Positions 1-11,199 of a DNA stretch of 64,000 nt are shown here, piece by piece. The notes under the pieces are model-generated. The model saw only the letters and a list, made by a program, of their open reading frames with translations. It made no database searches and was not told the origin of the DNA. The DNA is from Bretschneidera sinensis (lineage: Eukaryota; Streptophyta; Magnoliopsida; Brassicales; Akaniaceae). The stretch's first letter is position 1, and every line of letters starts with the position of its first letter. The position numbers and the translations under genes are program-made. The DNA lies in contig CM043699.1 in assembly GCA_023935145.1 (NCBI GenBank), positions 107,412,036 through 107,476,035 on the forward strand, in the 5' to 3' direction.

Positions 1-423
1 TTTCAACTTACAACACACAAGTATTTATAGAGCTTAGAACAACCCTCTAAGCTTAGGACAAGCAAGAAAACAGCATAAAACATGTAAGGAGACAATCCAT
101 AAAACATGAAAGGAAACAATCCCTAAAACATGCAAGGAATCAAGGAATTGGCCAAAAGTAAAAAGAGGAACACAATTTCGGATTTTCAGGAGCACCCAAT
201 GACCAGAATTCAAATGGCCATATCTTCTTGCACACATCTCCAAATGGGCTGAAACTTGTTTGGTTGGAAAGATGACGATTTGATCTTCAATTTGGACTTA
301 AGAAAGTCTTAAAAAGGATGTCGTTTGGGCCTGTTATGATGAGCCTAAATTCAGTAGGCTGTTGCATCCGAATCTTCTTTCACTTTGGGCTTGGACCTTG
401 CACCTTAATTAGTTGACAAGAGA
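1..423 (-). repeat. Probable 3' LTR part of a minus-strand Ty3/gypsy element
   Basis: This stretch lies directly downstream, on the minus strand, of a Ty3/gypsy polyprotein tail, which is where a 3' LTR would sit. Read on the minus strand, a TATA-like CTATAAATA lies near position 20-30. Three imperfect ~24-bp repeats built on taaaacatg and acaatcc lie at about 75-140. The window edge cuts the element, so neither the LTR end nor a second LTR can be seen. The LTR call is inferred from position. Confidence 0.4.
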
Positions 424-723
424 CTAGGTGATTATTATTGGGCAGGCCCTTGTTATGTTGGACATACCCATGTCACTATCAATAGCTTGGATTAAACTTA
501 TTATGCTTTCATCTCCTGTTGGGCCAAGCTTGGAATGCCCCATTTTAGATTCAGCCCAAATCTCTTGAATCAGCCCATTAAGTGCTTCTTTGACTTTCTT
601 GGATCTTGATCTAGTAATTGGCCCAACTGGAATATGCAATGGATCCTTTAATAGTGCTTGTTGATTCTCATCATTTAGTTTCCCCAGCAAACAATAGATA
701 TTGCATAAGTAATCAGCAAACAA
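424..723 (-). pseudogene. Ty3/gypsy polyprotein C-terminal tail (fragment)
   Basis: The minus-strand reading contains the motif HIPVGPITRSRSKK followed by KEALNGLIQEIW. This matches the basic tail found after the integrase chromodomain or GPY region of many plant Ty3/gypsy polyproteins. Only the last ~85 residues remain. The first ~15 residues of the open reading (about 680-723) belong to the adjoining inverted repeat, so the reading is a fusion made by a break near 680. It cannot encode a working protein alone. The family call rests on the short tail motif, so lineage is not assigned. Confidence 0.6.
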
Positions 724-1065
724 ACGGTATTGCAGAAAGAAATATGAAGAAGAAAATATAAAAAGGAAAATCTTAAGAAAGAAATGGAATACCTCTAAGA
801 CGACATGATTGTAGGCAAGAAGAATAACTATTAGAAGACAACAAATGCAGAATTATTAATTTCTTTGATTAGTATGGTTGCGCAGAAAGGAAATGAGTAC
901 CGAGAATAAATGCTTACTATGGATTAGTAAGGCTGCGCAAAAGAAATATGAACAAAGGAAAAAAATGACGAATTTTAGGCAAGTTTGTAGGCTAAATGCT
1001 ACATTTTTCTTGTTTCTTTTCTTAAGTTTTCTTAGAAGACAAGTTTATCATTAAATTCTTTGTTT
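679..1065 (+). repeat. Left arm of a long inverted repeat
   Basis: From about 681 the sequence (cagcaaacaatag, then agtaatcagcaaacaaacgg, then catgattgtaggcaagaag, then agaagacaa) recurs in reverse complement at 6,254-6,616. The arm ends with agaagacaagtttatcatt near 1,035-1,055, the inner end of the right arm too. About 150 bases in the middle (about 870-1,000) differ from the right arm. The arms enclose ~5.2 kb. This may be a terminal inverted repeat of a DNA element, but I could not define exact ends or a target duplication. Confidence 0.6.
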
Positions 1066-1988
1066 CCCAACAGAAAATCAAAAGCATTATTTAACAAAAA
1101 ACAAGAAATCGAAAAAAAAAAAATTAGATCTTTAGATCTTTACCTTGAGAGATTATTTATGGAATATGAAGAACATAGTATGAACCAAAGAAATAGATTT
1201 CCCGCTTTCATTTGTCACTATTTAATCACCTAATAAACCAATTGTCTAAACGGTGTTTTATTTTTTGCTCGTGCAAATCTAATATTTATATCTATAAATC
1301 TTCTGTTGAGAGTCCTAATTCGGTTATGAATATCAAACCTAATAGGACTAGGAGACATCAACTAGATAAAACAGACATGAACTATGTAAGACTAGAAAAC
1401 CTACTAGGACACATAATAGGAAACCTAATTAGGACTCTCAACATCTTCTTCTAATCAGAAAGATAATTAAGATGACATCGATCATCTTCTATTTATTTTG
1501 GAAAGGTCCTCTTCTATTTAACTATTTGATATTTTCGAATTTAAAATTCTTTACATCTATATTTATATTTGTATGTACATGTTGTATGAATATATAGAAC
1601 ATTATTAATAGCATAGTTAACATAATTAATATTCTTACATCCTATAAACTATTTAATCTTCGCAATACCATACCATAATTACTTTTTTTTAGTGTTCACT
1701 CAAAATAAATTAATTAATAAAAGAACAGAATAACAACTTCAATTTTTTTATTATTTTGATTCCTTATAGCGCATATTTTTTTGAACAACAAAGAGGAAAA
1801 ATTAAATCATGCAAAGGAGACTAAAAGAGTAACTAAAGCACAGTTTGCACCATCCCTGAAACTAAGATCTGGTAAATCAAGAAGCCATAACCTAAGCCAA
1901 TAATGACACCCTTGCAGCAACAAAGCCACCAGTAGAAAAGCAGCAGTAATTAAAAGTATTCAAAAGAACTGCTTAAGTGCATCGTGAG
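1066..1988. other. No gene recognised; AT-rich spacer
   Basis: AT-rich sequence with short homopolymer runs. The only open reading of note (1,212-1,454, plus) has no recognisable motif and looks like chance. No RNA gene or clear repeat was seen. Confidence 0.5.
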
Positions 1989-2460
1989 TCAAATCTCAGA
2001 GACACAATAGGAAACCACACACCTCAGGTCATTTCTTATCAACGGAGCATAAAGTTCTAAAGCCAGGAAACAAATTATCAGACCTATTCCCCCTAAATTT
2101 GACAAAGCATCAGCCATATAATTGAGCTCTATGGAAGTGTGAATGAAACTCACCTTTTTAATTTTCTTCTTCAGAATATGAAAAGCTTTAAGGGTATTAC
2201 AATATCTCCAGTGCATCAACCCATTATCACTAAACCAAGATACAGCACTTAGGGAATCATTTTTAACATTAAGATCAAGTTGCTGTAATTCATACGAAGA
2301 GCAGAAAAGGAACAAAGCCTCCTTGATAGCACAAAGCTCTGCTCAATTTGAGTCTTCAACACCAATGGATTTGGAAAATTTATATAAGTATTTAACATCG
2401 TCATTCGAATCTGTCAACACCCTACAATACCCGCTGGTCCTGGTTTTCTAATTGCAGAAC
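1989..2460 (-). pseudogene. LINE-type RNase H-like domain fragment
   Basis: On the minus strand the reading has the hallmarks of the RNase H-like domain (RVT_3 type) at the end of plant LINE polyproteins: ELCAIKEAL, then a DSLSAVSW stretch, a long helix ending in KVSFIHTS, and the terminal NYMADALSNLG. In the family these correspond to the E-helix, the second D region, and the conserved asparagine, alanine and aspartate of the last helix. An in-frame TGA near 2,342 (just before AELCAIKEAL) breaks the domain, and no LINE reverse transcriptase or endonuclease lies beside it. It is a dead 5'-truncated fragment. Confidence 0.7.
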
Positions 2461-2686
2461 CAGCAAGATTAAAATTATAGCAACAGAAGCTAGGAAGTTC
2501 CCATAATAAGTGTCGTTTGTTCTTACCTTTTCATTTGAAGGTTTGGAAGTTAGCAAAAATATCAGATATAGAATCTGAAAGAACAGGCCACTTTGCCTTT
2601 GCTCATACCACCCATCTAATTTTAGATTAATCTATCAACTTCTCAAGAGAAGGGGGTTTGTTCTGAAAAACTACCTTGAATCTGAA

Positions 2687-3661
2687 AAGCCAGATGGATT
2701 TTGTCATATTGCGGTCTTTTGCCAGGAAAAAACAATTCAACTGAAACAGTAACACAAGAGTAGAAGCGATGAACTGAACAGAACTTAACTCTATGTGATT
2801 GTTAAAAAAAAAAGAAAAAGTGAGACAAAACCAATTCTTGTTGGCTACTCAAATGACCCAAAAGAACAACTTTAGTAAATCTAAAAAAAAAAAAAAAAAA
2901 AGAGAAACACAAATGGTAAAAACTCATATCCATCCAATGTGAAACACCAGCATCATAAAGACATGTAATAATTGCACTAGAGAAGCTGAAAGACATGAAT
3001 TTACCTGCCATCCACCGATAAATTGCTTTGCTAAAGCATCAAGCAATCCAAAAATAGTTGATTTCCTCTGTAATAAACTGCTTATCTTTGTCTTTGCACA
3101 TGATAAAAATGCGGCTTGTCACAGGGGGAGAGATATAACTTTCAATAGTAAAAAATTCATGTCATTTTGTACTAAAGCATTGCCCAATTGCCTACCAACT
3201 AAACAGCTGGTATCTGCACATCACCAAAGAGATATAAAGGGAGAGAATCATAAAATTGATTAATCAGTTAACCATAACATGTCATGAGGTTTTACTTCAC
3301 ACGTCTTTGACAAATGCTGGTATTAACATTCAAAAATGCTCATGTATATCAAGTGTAAACCCATAAAGCGAGAGGAAAAATATAAATTCAAAGTACAAAT
3401 GCTTTGATGTAATGTAAGGTCAGTGCAATAGAAAATCCAATACATTGTCTTTTACTAATAAGAATTTAACAATTAGCCTTTCGATACTTAATGCAAGGAA
3501 ATCATCCCATCTTATTTTTCACATCATATTTAAAATCAATTTATTGTTTTGGTGATGATTCCATTTTATGTGGCCAAACTGCATATTCAAATGCTGTGAC
3601 ATAATGACTAAAAACTATTATCAAATTAGCTAACAGAGAAATTCAATATTACAGTATACAC
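2687..3661. repeat. Tandem duplication, copy A (~975 bp)
   Basis: Begins with aagccagatgg, runs through ctgaacagaacttaactcta, and ends with cagtatacac. The same order recurs in 3,662-4,620 with moderate divergence. Copy A has an extra poly-A tract (about 2,882-2,900). The copies are adjacent and in the same orientation, so this is an old tandem duplication rather than two insertions. Confidence 0.8.
3005..3120 (-). pseudogene. Exon-like fragment of an unrecognised gene (copy A)
   Basis: On the minus strand this reads as a short open segment ending STIFGLLDALAKQFIGGWQ, immediately followed by a splice-donor-like gtaaat. The same segment recurs in copy B. The conserved frame between diverged copies suggests it was once coding. 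I do not recognise the protein and assign no function. Confidence 0.3.
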
Positions 3662-4620
3662 AAAAGCCAGATGGTTTTTGTCATACTGTGGTCCTTTGCC
3701 CAGAAAATTCAATTCAACAGATACAATGCCATGAACTGAACAGAACTTAACTCTATATAATTTTTTAAAAAAAGGGACAAAATCAATTCTTGTTGCCTAT
3801 TTAAATGACTCAAAAGAACAACTTTAGTAAATCTAAAAAAAATTAATGGCAGAAACACAAATGGTAAAAATACATATATCCAACGCGAAACACCAGCATC
3901 ATAAAGACATCTAATAACTGCACTAGAGAAGCCGAAAGACATAAATTTACCTGTAATCCACCAATAAAGACATCTAATAACTGCACTAGAGAAGCCGAAA
4001 GACATGAATTTACCTGTAATCCACCAATAAATAGCTTTGCTAAAGCATCAAGCAATCCAAAAATAGTTGATTTTGTCTTTGCACATGACAAAATCGTGGC
4101 TTGTCACCGGGGAGAGATGACTTTCAATAGTAAAAAATTCATATCATTTTGCACTGAAGCATTGCTCAATTGTCTACCAACTAGATGGCTGGCATATGCA
4201 CATCACCAAAGAGATATAAAAGGAGAGAATCTTAAAAGTGATTAATCGGTTAACCATAACATGTCAACAGGATTTACTTCACACGTCTTTGACAAATGCT
4301 GGTATTAACATTTAAACCCATAAAGGGAGAGGAAAAATATAAATTCAGTGTACAAGTGATTTGATATAACGTAAGGTAAGTGCAATAGAAAGTCCAATAC
4401 ATTTTCTTTTACTAATAAGAATTTAACAATTAGCCTTTCAATACTTATGCAAAGAAACCATCCCATCTTGTTTTTCAAATCATATTTAAAATCAATTTAT
4501 TGTTTTGGTGATGATTCGTTTTATGTGGCCAAACTGCAAATTCAAACGCGACATAATGACTATAAACTATTATCAAGTTAGCTAACATGGAAATTCAATA
4601 TCACAGTATACACACGCATG
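3662..4620. repeat. Tandem duplication, copy B (~960 bp), with nested 60-bp duplication
   Basis: Second copy of the unit at 2,687-3,661. It carries its own later duplication: a ~60-bp block (catctaataactgcactag to ccaccaataaa) occurs twice in a row at about 3,908-4,030. That doubles an exon-donor-like sequence (see the exon-like entry at 4,014). Confidence 0.8.
4014..4095 (-). pseudogene. Exon-like fragment of an unrecognised gene (copy B)
   Basis: Counterpart of the copy A fragment at 3,005-3,120. It lacks about 24 internal bases but keeps the downstream reading STIFGLLDALAKLFIGGLQ and the donor-like gtaaat. A second donor-like copy lies ~60 bp further on because of the nested duplication. 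A 5'-UTR-like stretch (attagggttttgctctctc on the minus strand, near 5,300) lies upstream, so these may be parts of one decayed minus-strand gene. That link is inference. Confidence 0.3.
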
Positions 4621-4793
4621 CACTTCAATATTAAAAGACCTGTGAAGCATTATATAAGTGAGTTTAGTGCCAAAGAATAAAGAGCAATCAAATACTCAAA
4701 CAGTAGTACCAAATTGAATGCCTTTATCATAGCTTAAGCTATCAGTTATTATTGACAAAATTCCAATGAATGGAGTGAAAACGGAAGAGGGGA

Positions 4794-4812
4794 GGGGGGG
4801 GGGGGGGGGGGG
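4794..4812. repeat. Run of 19 G
   Basis: An uninterrupted G homopolymer inside a purine-rich stretch. Runs this long are uncommon in AT-rich plant DNA and could also reflect an assembly or polymerase length error. Confidence 0.9.
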
Positions 4813-5882
4813 AGGAAGGGAATTAGATTTAAATTGGTGAGAGAACAAGATAGGGAACTCAAAATAATAATACCTCAAGGGCAAAAATATCTAATTCAAG
4901 AGATGCGATCCAAATATCTATATATTAAGCAACTAATCATACCTTCAGACACATACTCTTGGCTCTGCTTCGTCCTTCTTCTTGCCTCTTCATCCCCTCA
5001 TCTCCCTCTTAAGAAGGGTTACCTGGAATAGAAGAGTGTCAATGTTAATTAGCAACAAAAATTTGAAAGAATAAGAAACTTCGCAAAATGGCACCTGCAA
5101 ACAACCAAAATTAAGTTAAGGAACACATCAGTAGTGAAACTAAAAATCAAAAGAAGGAAAATGGAATGAGTTACTGACGTCTAACACTAACGTTTGCAGA
5201 TTGGGATTTTTGAACTAAAGTCCAACTAAGTTGAGTAACTGGAAATGACGAAATTACCAATTAATTTCGTCGAGAACCACTGCGCGACTGAGAGAGCAAA
5301 ACCCTAATCTGAGAAAAACCTAATTAGTTCTGATCAATAAGATAGCAAAAATCGAAAATTCTGAGAATATTATGGTAAAAAAAGATAACCTACAACCAAC
5401 GATGAGAGAGAGGAGTCTGGAAAAGAAAAATACAACTATAAGAGGACCCTTTCCAAAAAAAAATATGACAGATGTCATTATAATAACCCTTCTGATTAGA
5501 AGATTTATAGATACTAGCGGTAAAACTGTGCAAAATGCGCGGATTAACGTTTTTATTTTATTATATTTTTAATTTTAAAATTTATTAAGAAATTAAGTTT
5601 ATTATATTTATTAAATAAATAAAATTCAAAATGAATATAATTACTAAAACTCAAACGAATAAATCTAATAGATAAATTGAACATATATAAATCTTTAAAT
5701 AAAAAAATAGTTTTTTTTTAGAATCTCATAATTTAATAAAAATAAATAATCAAACTCATTTTTGTTTATTTACATAAATTAATCTTTTTTTAAAGTAACA
5801 AATGATTTTTTACAAAGACTCTGTTATGCATTATTTTTTTTTTCAGATTTTGATTTTTATGTTAAATAATGCTCGTGGTGAT
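4813..5882. other. No gene recognised; AT-rich with a 5'-UTR-like patch
   Basis: Short open readings here have no motif. On the minus strand, 5,345-5,240 resembles the leader of a plant gene (attagggttttgctctctc). A minus-strand segment at about 5,030-4,945 ends in a donor-like gtatga. Nothing supports an intact gene. Confidence 0.3.
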
Positions 5883-6237
5883 AAAATTTAGATTTAATTA
5901 TAAAAAGTATTCCGAAGTTTTTTTTAGTAAAAAAATACTTTGTGGTTGATTTTATTTTCAAAAAATACCTTGAGATTTTTTGTGGTAAAAAATACCATGT
6001 GAAATGTTTCTGTTAGCAAAAAATACACTGTGATATGTTTTTGTTAATAAAAAATATCATATCATATGTTTCTTTTAATCAACCATAAAGTATTTTTTGT
6101 TACAAAAAAATTTTCTGGATATTTTTTAAAAATATAGTCAATCACATGGTGTTTTTTGCCAAAAAAAAACTTTTAAGTATTTTTTGAAAATATAATCAAT
6201 CACAAAGTATTTTTTATAATTAAACCTAAAATTTATG
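5883..6237. mobile_element. Foldback / MITE-like element (~355 bp)
   Basis: The ends are near-perfect inverted repeats: taaaatttagatttaatta at the left pairs with the reverse complement of taattaaacctaaaattta at the right. Between them, variants of atactttgtggttgatt and its complement recur, so the whole unit could fold into one long hairpin. It is AT-rich, has no coding capacity and is short, as expected for a MITE. No clean target duplication was identified. Confidence 0.65.
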
Positions 6238-6253
6238 TTGGTAAACAAAAAAA

Positions 6254-6616
6254 AAATTAATGATAAACTTGTCTTCTAAAAGATATTCTTCTTGCCTACA
6301 ATCATGTTTGATAGGTATTATATTTCTTTCCTAAGATTTTCTTTTTATATTTTCTTCCTCATGTTTCTTTCTGCAATACGTTTGTTTGCTGATTACTTAT
6401 GCAATATCGGTTATTTGCTGGGAAACTTACTAATAAAAAAAATTAATAATTTTGCATATGTTGTCTTCTAATAGGTATTCTTCTTGCCTACAATCATGTC
6501 GTCTTCCATTTATTTCCTAAGATTTTCCTTTTATATTTTTTTCCTCATATTTCTTTCTGCGATACCGTTTGTTTGCTGATTATTTATACAATGTCGATTG
6601 TTTGCTGTGAAACTAA
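6254..6616 (-). repeat. Right arm of the long inverted repeat, internally duplicated
   Basis: Reverse complement of the left arm at 679-1,065. This arm holds two tandem units of ~165 bp (about 6,280-6,445 and 6,450-6,616), each with cttcttgcctacaatcatg and tttgtttgctgatta. The left arm has only one full unit. The inner end is taatgataaacttgtcttct. Confidence 0.6.
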
Positions 6617-7664
6617 AGAAAATAAACGATATATCTACATACGATTTTGGTATAAAACTCGTGAACTTAAGTTTTTGAGTTATATATCGAATACTAAAAC
6701 AAAGAGAAACTGACAACTAAATGACAGTAGTTAGAAATTAATTAATGAGTTTGATCTGTTTCTACATATCGGAGAAATTGAAATTTTTTGAATGATCATT
6801 TCTGTATCTGTCTTTATTTTTGTTAAAGAATTGTTAAAAAAAAAGAAGGATTTGAAGACTAACATAAACATGTAACAGGATAAATTTTTATTCTTTTTAA
6901 ATGTCAGACATTTTAGTTTGGTATAAGTGCTATGATTTTAGATTAATTCAAGTAAATAATAATTAGCATTGAAATTGTTTACATTAAGAGCCATTGAACT
7001 GTGGTTGCTAAACTTTTAGGTTTTTGGATTTTGACGACTATATAGCATTGTATGGATTGATTATGTTGACAAACTCCTTGATATATTTTCTGGAGCAATT
7101 TCTCTGATTATAGGTAATTGAAATAATTCTTGTGTATTAATTCGCAGTTTAGGTAGCTACGATAGATTTTCTACAACATCGTCTATAAAAAATCATTTAT
7201 AAATGTTTCCCATAAGGAAAAATAAGTTGGTTAATGTCATGATAAAATATATGTTGACATGTCACTGAGATCTAGTTATCCTTCCAATTCTTATTTCCCT
7301 TCTTAGCCATGAAAATAACCATTATTGCGGTCATCTTTATCCCCAGCTCCCCACATCACCTCATCTCTTTCCAACCAGGAATTTATCTCACCTGAAATCA
7401 CCTCTTCCTTACGCACCCTCTCTGCCCCTTTTGCCGCCCTTTCTCCACATTTTCCCATTTAAATCTCTACTCCTTGCTAATTGTTTACTTATGCTGCAAA
7501 CTGTTTTTCATTTTTCTTTTTTAATTAGTAATAACATGTTAATCTTTTGGTCGCAGATTTTCCATGAAATCAAAATTTATGATCTATCAGTATAAAGCCA
7601 ACGATTGTAATCTACATGACTACTCATTTCCAATAGTCTTGTGCCCCTGTGTCCATAAAGGGGA
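6617..7664. other. No gene recognised
   Basis: AT-rich to about 7,280, then pyrimidine-rich to about 7,460. I saw no coding motif, RNA gene or clear repeat, and no matching second copy of the LTR that begins at 7,665. Confidence 0.5.
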
Positions 7665-8143
7665 TGATAGAGCCCAAAAACACACCCAATAGCAAAGCAT
7701 GTGGACAGCCTCAGACCAAAACAGCAGAGCAACACGGGGAGAGCCCCAGACCAAAACAGCGGAGCAACACATGGGCAACTTCAAACCAAAACAGTGGAGC
7801 AACACATGGACAGCCTCAGGCCAAAACAGCAAAATGACACGCGGGCAGCCCTGAACCAAATAGCGGGATCTCCAAAATATCCCTATCCTTGGCACACGGG
7901 CCGCCTCATCCCCAAAAGCCTTATAAAAGGGCCCAGGTATGCGTATCTAAAGGATAGATCACATTCTTGACCTAAAAAACAAACACCGTCATCCCCGCAT
8001 TTCTAAAAACCCACACTAATAAAGGCATCGGAGCATCTTCGGAGGTATCTCCCTCCAGCAACTCCTTAGCTCACCTTATTTCCCTATGCAGGTTCCCCCA
8101 AGGCCCGACTACCAACTCAGCAACACGGTTTTTGCGGGTAACA
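7665..8143 (+). repeat. 5' LTR of the outer Ty3/gypsy element
   Basis: The stretch begins TGATAGAGCCC and ends gggtaaca. A TTGGCATCGTCTGTGGGAA-like primer-binding region follows directly, then a gag gene, as in plant Ty3/gypsy elements. The 3' LTR is not in the window because another element truncates this one at 19,759. The 5' edge is chosen from the TG start and could be off by a few tens of bases. Confidence 0.65.
7697..7860 (+). repeat. ~36-bp tandem repeats inside the LTR
   Basis: About four to five imperfect units of the form acagcctcagaccaaaacag followed by cagagcaacac. They lie in the probable U3 part of the LTR, where repeats often act as promoter or enhancer arrays. Open readings across them reflect repeat periodicity and are not genes. 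Confidence 0.75.
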
Positions 8144-8164
8144 GATTGGCATCGTCTGTGGGAA
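8144..8164 (+). other. Primer-binding site region of the outer Ty3/gypsy element
   Basis: The sequence attggcatcgtctgtgggaa lies right after the LTR end. It differs by one base from ttggcgccgtctgtgggaa, which is common in plant Ty3/gypsy elements. It is placed where the tRNA primer would anneal to start reverse transcription. Confidence 0.65.
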
Positions 8165-8222
8165 TACTACCAGCTCTCACTAACAGTAAAAGCGAAGAAG
8201 TCTAAAGAACTCATTTGTTGTC

Positions 8223-9572
8223 ATGTCACCTAAAAATGCCACCAAGGATAACGGTAAAGGAGCAGCTGGGGCCAGCACCCCTACTCAACGGTCTGGGTCG
8301 AGGCCCTTTGGCGTGTCCAACACGCATCCCACCATGGCTATGCTCCAAGCACAGTTCATGAAGCTCTCGCAATTGGTGACCGATCTGGCCGCTGAGGTTC
8401 GCCGAGGGGCTCTACGCCCCCTCGGCAAAATCCCAGCTGCACAGGCTCAACTAGTCACTTTCTCCCCGTCGACGACTGTTCCACGGCAGAGTCCTCCCCA
8501 TATTACACTGCCAAGTCCAAAGAGAGCCCTTCGTCCAAAAGCAGTCTCGGCCTTGACAAGCGAATAGAGGACATGGAAAGAATGATCAATGAAGCGCTCA
8601 AGTGCCGAAACCACAGTGTCCTAGACAAGCTCAACATTCAGGACCCACCCTTCACTCGAGAAGTCCTCGAGGCCCCCCTCTCGTCGAATTTTCGAATGAC
8701 TCAGATCAAACCCTATGATGGGTCCACAGACCCCATGGACTACCTCCAGCACTATAAAACCACGATGACACTCCATCGACACTCTGATCCTGTGATGTGT
8801 CGAGCTTTCCTTCTGATGCTCGAGAAGGCAGCAGAAACATGGTGTCACCAGAGGGCATCAACACGTTCAAGGAGCTGAGTTACGCCTTCGCGTCACATTT
8901 GCTTAGCAGCAAAGGACCCTAGAAGTCTCTATTCAACATCATCCAAATAAAAGGAGAAAGACTCTGAGCCTACATCTTGAGGTTCAACTCCGTCGCCTGG
9001 GAGATTCCCGACCTCGACCATAATGTCCAGGTATTGGCATTCAAGAATGGGCTGAGATCCAGAATCTTCATTTCCAAGCTCACCAGACGGCCACCCGGCG
9101 ACATGAATGAGATCTTGGCCCGAGCCGAGAAGTACATGCTAGCGAAAGATGACCAGGCCTTCCGAAGAGAATGGGAAGGGGATGTAGAGGAAAAGAGAAG
9201 GGGCCCCACAAGTCCGTATTGTGAACCTGTCAAGCAACCTTTCCGCTAGGATAGGCTTAGGGCCCCCAGGCTCTTCGGGAATTTTACCCCCTCATTGTGT
9301 CCAGAACCAACATCCTAATGCAAATTCAAGACAGTGCGATCCTACAATGGCCCCCGAGACTGTTACGTCTTAATGAGGATCAAGGCAAGTGGTGTCGGTT
9401 CCATAAAAACCATGGGCATGACATAGAAGACCGCCTAGCCCTGAAGCACCAGATAGAGGCCCTTATCAATAAGGAACAGTTAAAAGAGTTCACCGACCCC
9501 CGAATGGAGAAATTATTAGAGCGGCCCCGGAGGAGTCCCGAAGGCTCATCCAGTCGAAACAGGATGATTTAG
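8223..9572 (+). pseudogene. Ty3/gypsy gag (broken)
   Basis: Gag forms the particle around retroelement RNA. The reading starts at the first ATG after the primer-binding region (MSPKNATKDNG). The core has LEAPLSSNFRMTQIKPYDG, then PMDYLQHYKT, the usual start of the plant retrotransposon gag domain, and later EILARAEKYM. The C-terminal part has the zinc-like WCRFHKNHGHDIED motif, where the family usually has a cysteine after the final D and here has R. The frame shifts near 8,530 and 8,855, there are stops near 8,920, 8,965 and 9,247, and another shift before 9,380. No intact Gag can be made. It continues into protease and RT after the nested insertion at 9,635-18,482. Confidence 0.85.
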
Positions 9573-9629
9573 ACTACTCGAAAGAGTCCTGGGCTGAGCT
9601 GCGAGGAGTCCAACCAAAGAAACCTGGAG

Positions 9630-9634
9630 GCCAC
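9630..9634 (+). repeat. Target-site duplication GCCAC, left copy
   Basis: Five bases directly before the LTR start TGATAAG. The same GCCAC follows the other LTR at 18,483-18,487. This proves the element between them arrived as one insertion. Confidence 0.9.
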
Positions 9635-10882
9635 TGATAAGTGCTTAAATAGTCATATTTAAGCCCCTTAATTTACACTTGTTAGACTCTTTATTTATTT
9701 ATTTCAGTAGATTCTACTTTATTTTCGTGTTTTATGTGTTTTTCACAGGACTTGGACAAAAAGATGATAATTTGGAGCTTTAAGGAGCAAAAGTCAAGTT
9801 CTGCCATCCAACAAGGTGCACTCGAGCGTACCTCCTTTTTGATCGAGCGCACAAGCACACGAGCGCGTACCGCATACGATTGAGCGCAATCACTACAGAG
9901 GTGGCAGAGCCAGATATAGAAAGAAGTCTCTGGATTCCAAATAGGAAATTAGGGTTTCGGGACACCCTGAGGACCCTATAAATAGCCCTGTAAAACACAT
10001 AAACCAGACCTTTTATTTTAGACTCGAAGTTGCAAGCTTAGGAGAGGAATTGACGACTTGTCTCCCGAGTCTTCTTCGGTTTTATTTTTTTGTTTTTATT
10101 TCATTATGTTTAGAATGTTTAGTTTAACTAACATGTATAACTAAACTCTTATAGGGCTTGATTGAAGCCCTAGTTATGCTTTTCCACATATTTATTTATT
10201 GATTACCTTTGCTATAGCCTTATTAAAATGTTTAACTTGATTAAGGGCTGTTTGTATTTAAATTCCTCATGTGTGTGTGTCTAATCAACGTATGCATGTG
10301 GTATGGATAATTTAGTCGAATCAATTTGGATGACCGAGTCCTGGGTTTGACATTAGTAACAAGGGATATCCACACCGGATCCTTGGGTTAATCAACATGG
10401 GAAACCGGGAGCGGACCAAGCCCTAGGTCCCGTGTGGTTGCCGATCTTCATAGCCCGCATGCTCTCTTAAGGAACAACTCAGTATACACCCATGTTGAAT
10501 CTCTTAAGAGAGAAAAATGTTAGAGTATACACCATGCCTAACTCGTTGCATAGGGAGATCAATAGCCTAAGGTGTGGGCCAAGCCCTTAGGTTGGTAACC
10601 ATTAAATATTCATGATAAGGCTAGAGCATTGGCACCTTACTTAGTGGGAAAGTATAATTAGTGGTGGATATCGTAGTCCTATGTTCCCATTATTATTATT
10701 CACTCACAATCAACAACCATTTCTCTTCTTACTTCAAAGAAACTAATTCTAAAACGAAATTCGCCAATCCCTGTGGAAATGATCTTGCACTTGCACACTA
10801 TGCTACCATTGACCTTGTGCACTTGCAAGTAAAACTAGTACGGTTATTTGCATATTTATTTAGGCAGATAATCGTTCCAAAA
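9635..10882 (+). repeat. 5' LTR of the Athila-like element
   Basis: 1,248 bp, starting TGATAAGTGCTTAAATAG and ending atcgttccaaaa. It pairs along its length with 17,195-18,482; the main length difference is a missing ~35-bp block of cgagtgcac-type repeats. The terminal CA has become AA, so the 5' LTR has lost one end base. Short open readings inside it also occur in the 3' LTR and are not genes. Confidence 0.92.
9977..9984 (+). promoter_or_regulatory. TATA box of the 5' LTR
   Basis: TATAAATA within ccctataaatagccctg, in the first third of the LTR and conserved at the same place in the 3' LTR (17,577). It fits a start of the retroelement RNA ~30 bp downstream. Confidence 0.6.
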
Positions 10883-10912
10883 AGTTTTTGACACCGTTTC
10901 CAGGGATTGCAC
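10883..10912 (+). other. Primer-binding region of the Athila-like element
   Basis: The sequence gtttttgacaccgtttccag follows the 5' LTR directly. It resembles the tttttggcgccgttgccgg region after Athila LTRs, with several C/G to T/A changes typical of decay of methylated CpG sites. Confidence 0.6.
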
Positions 10913-11199
10913 TAAATTTCTTTTAGAATTAATTTTTCATTTAGTTTAATTATTGTTATTTCTTTTTATTCTATTCTATTCCTATTTAAAGAAATTTTTA
11001 AGTTTTTGTTTCTATCTTATTCTTCGTTTCATTAAAACCCTAATCAATTTCCTTCTTCTCTATTTTAGGTACGTCCAGGAGAACTTTCTGTGCCACTTGC
11101 GATCGAGCGCAATTTAGGCAGTGAGTCACCCGGGCAGCAGTATTTAACTGTTGCACTGAAGCTGTTTTTCCTGATTCATACACAGGATTCGTTCCAGAC

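Noticed and set aside
1212..1454. Small plus-strand gene
   Set aside because: No motif, no promoter or context, and composition like the surrounding AT-rich DNA.
7649..7970. Open readings rich in QTKT / NQNS repeats
   Set aside because: They follow the ~36-bp tandem repeats of a retroelement LTR and exist in several frames.
10661..10891. Plus-strand open reading, repeated at 18,261-18,467
   Set aside because: It lies in the ends of both LTRs of one element, so its recurrence is due to LTR identity.
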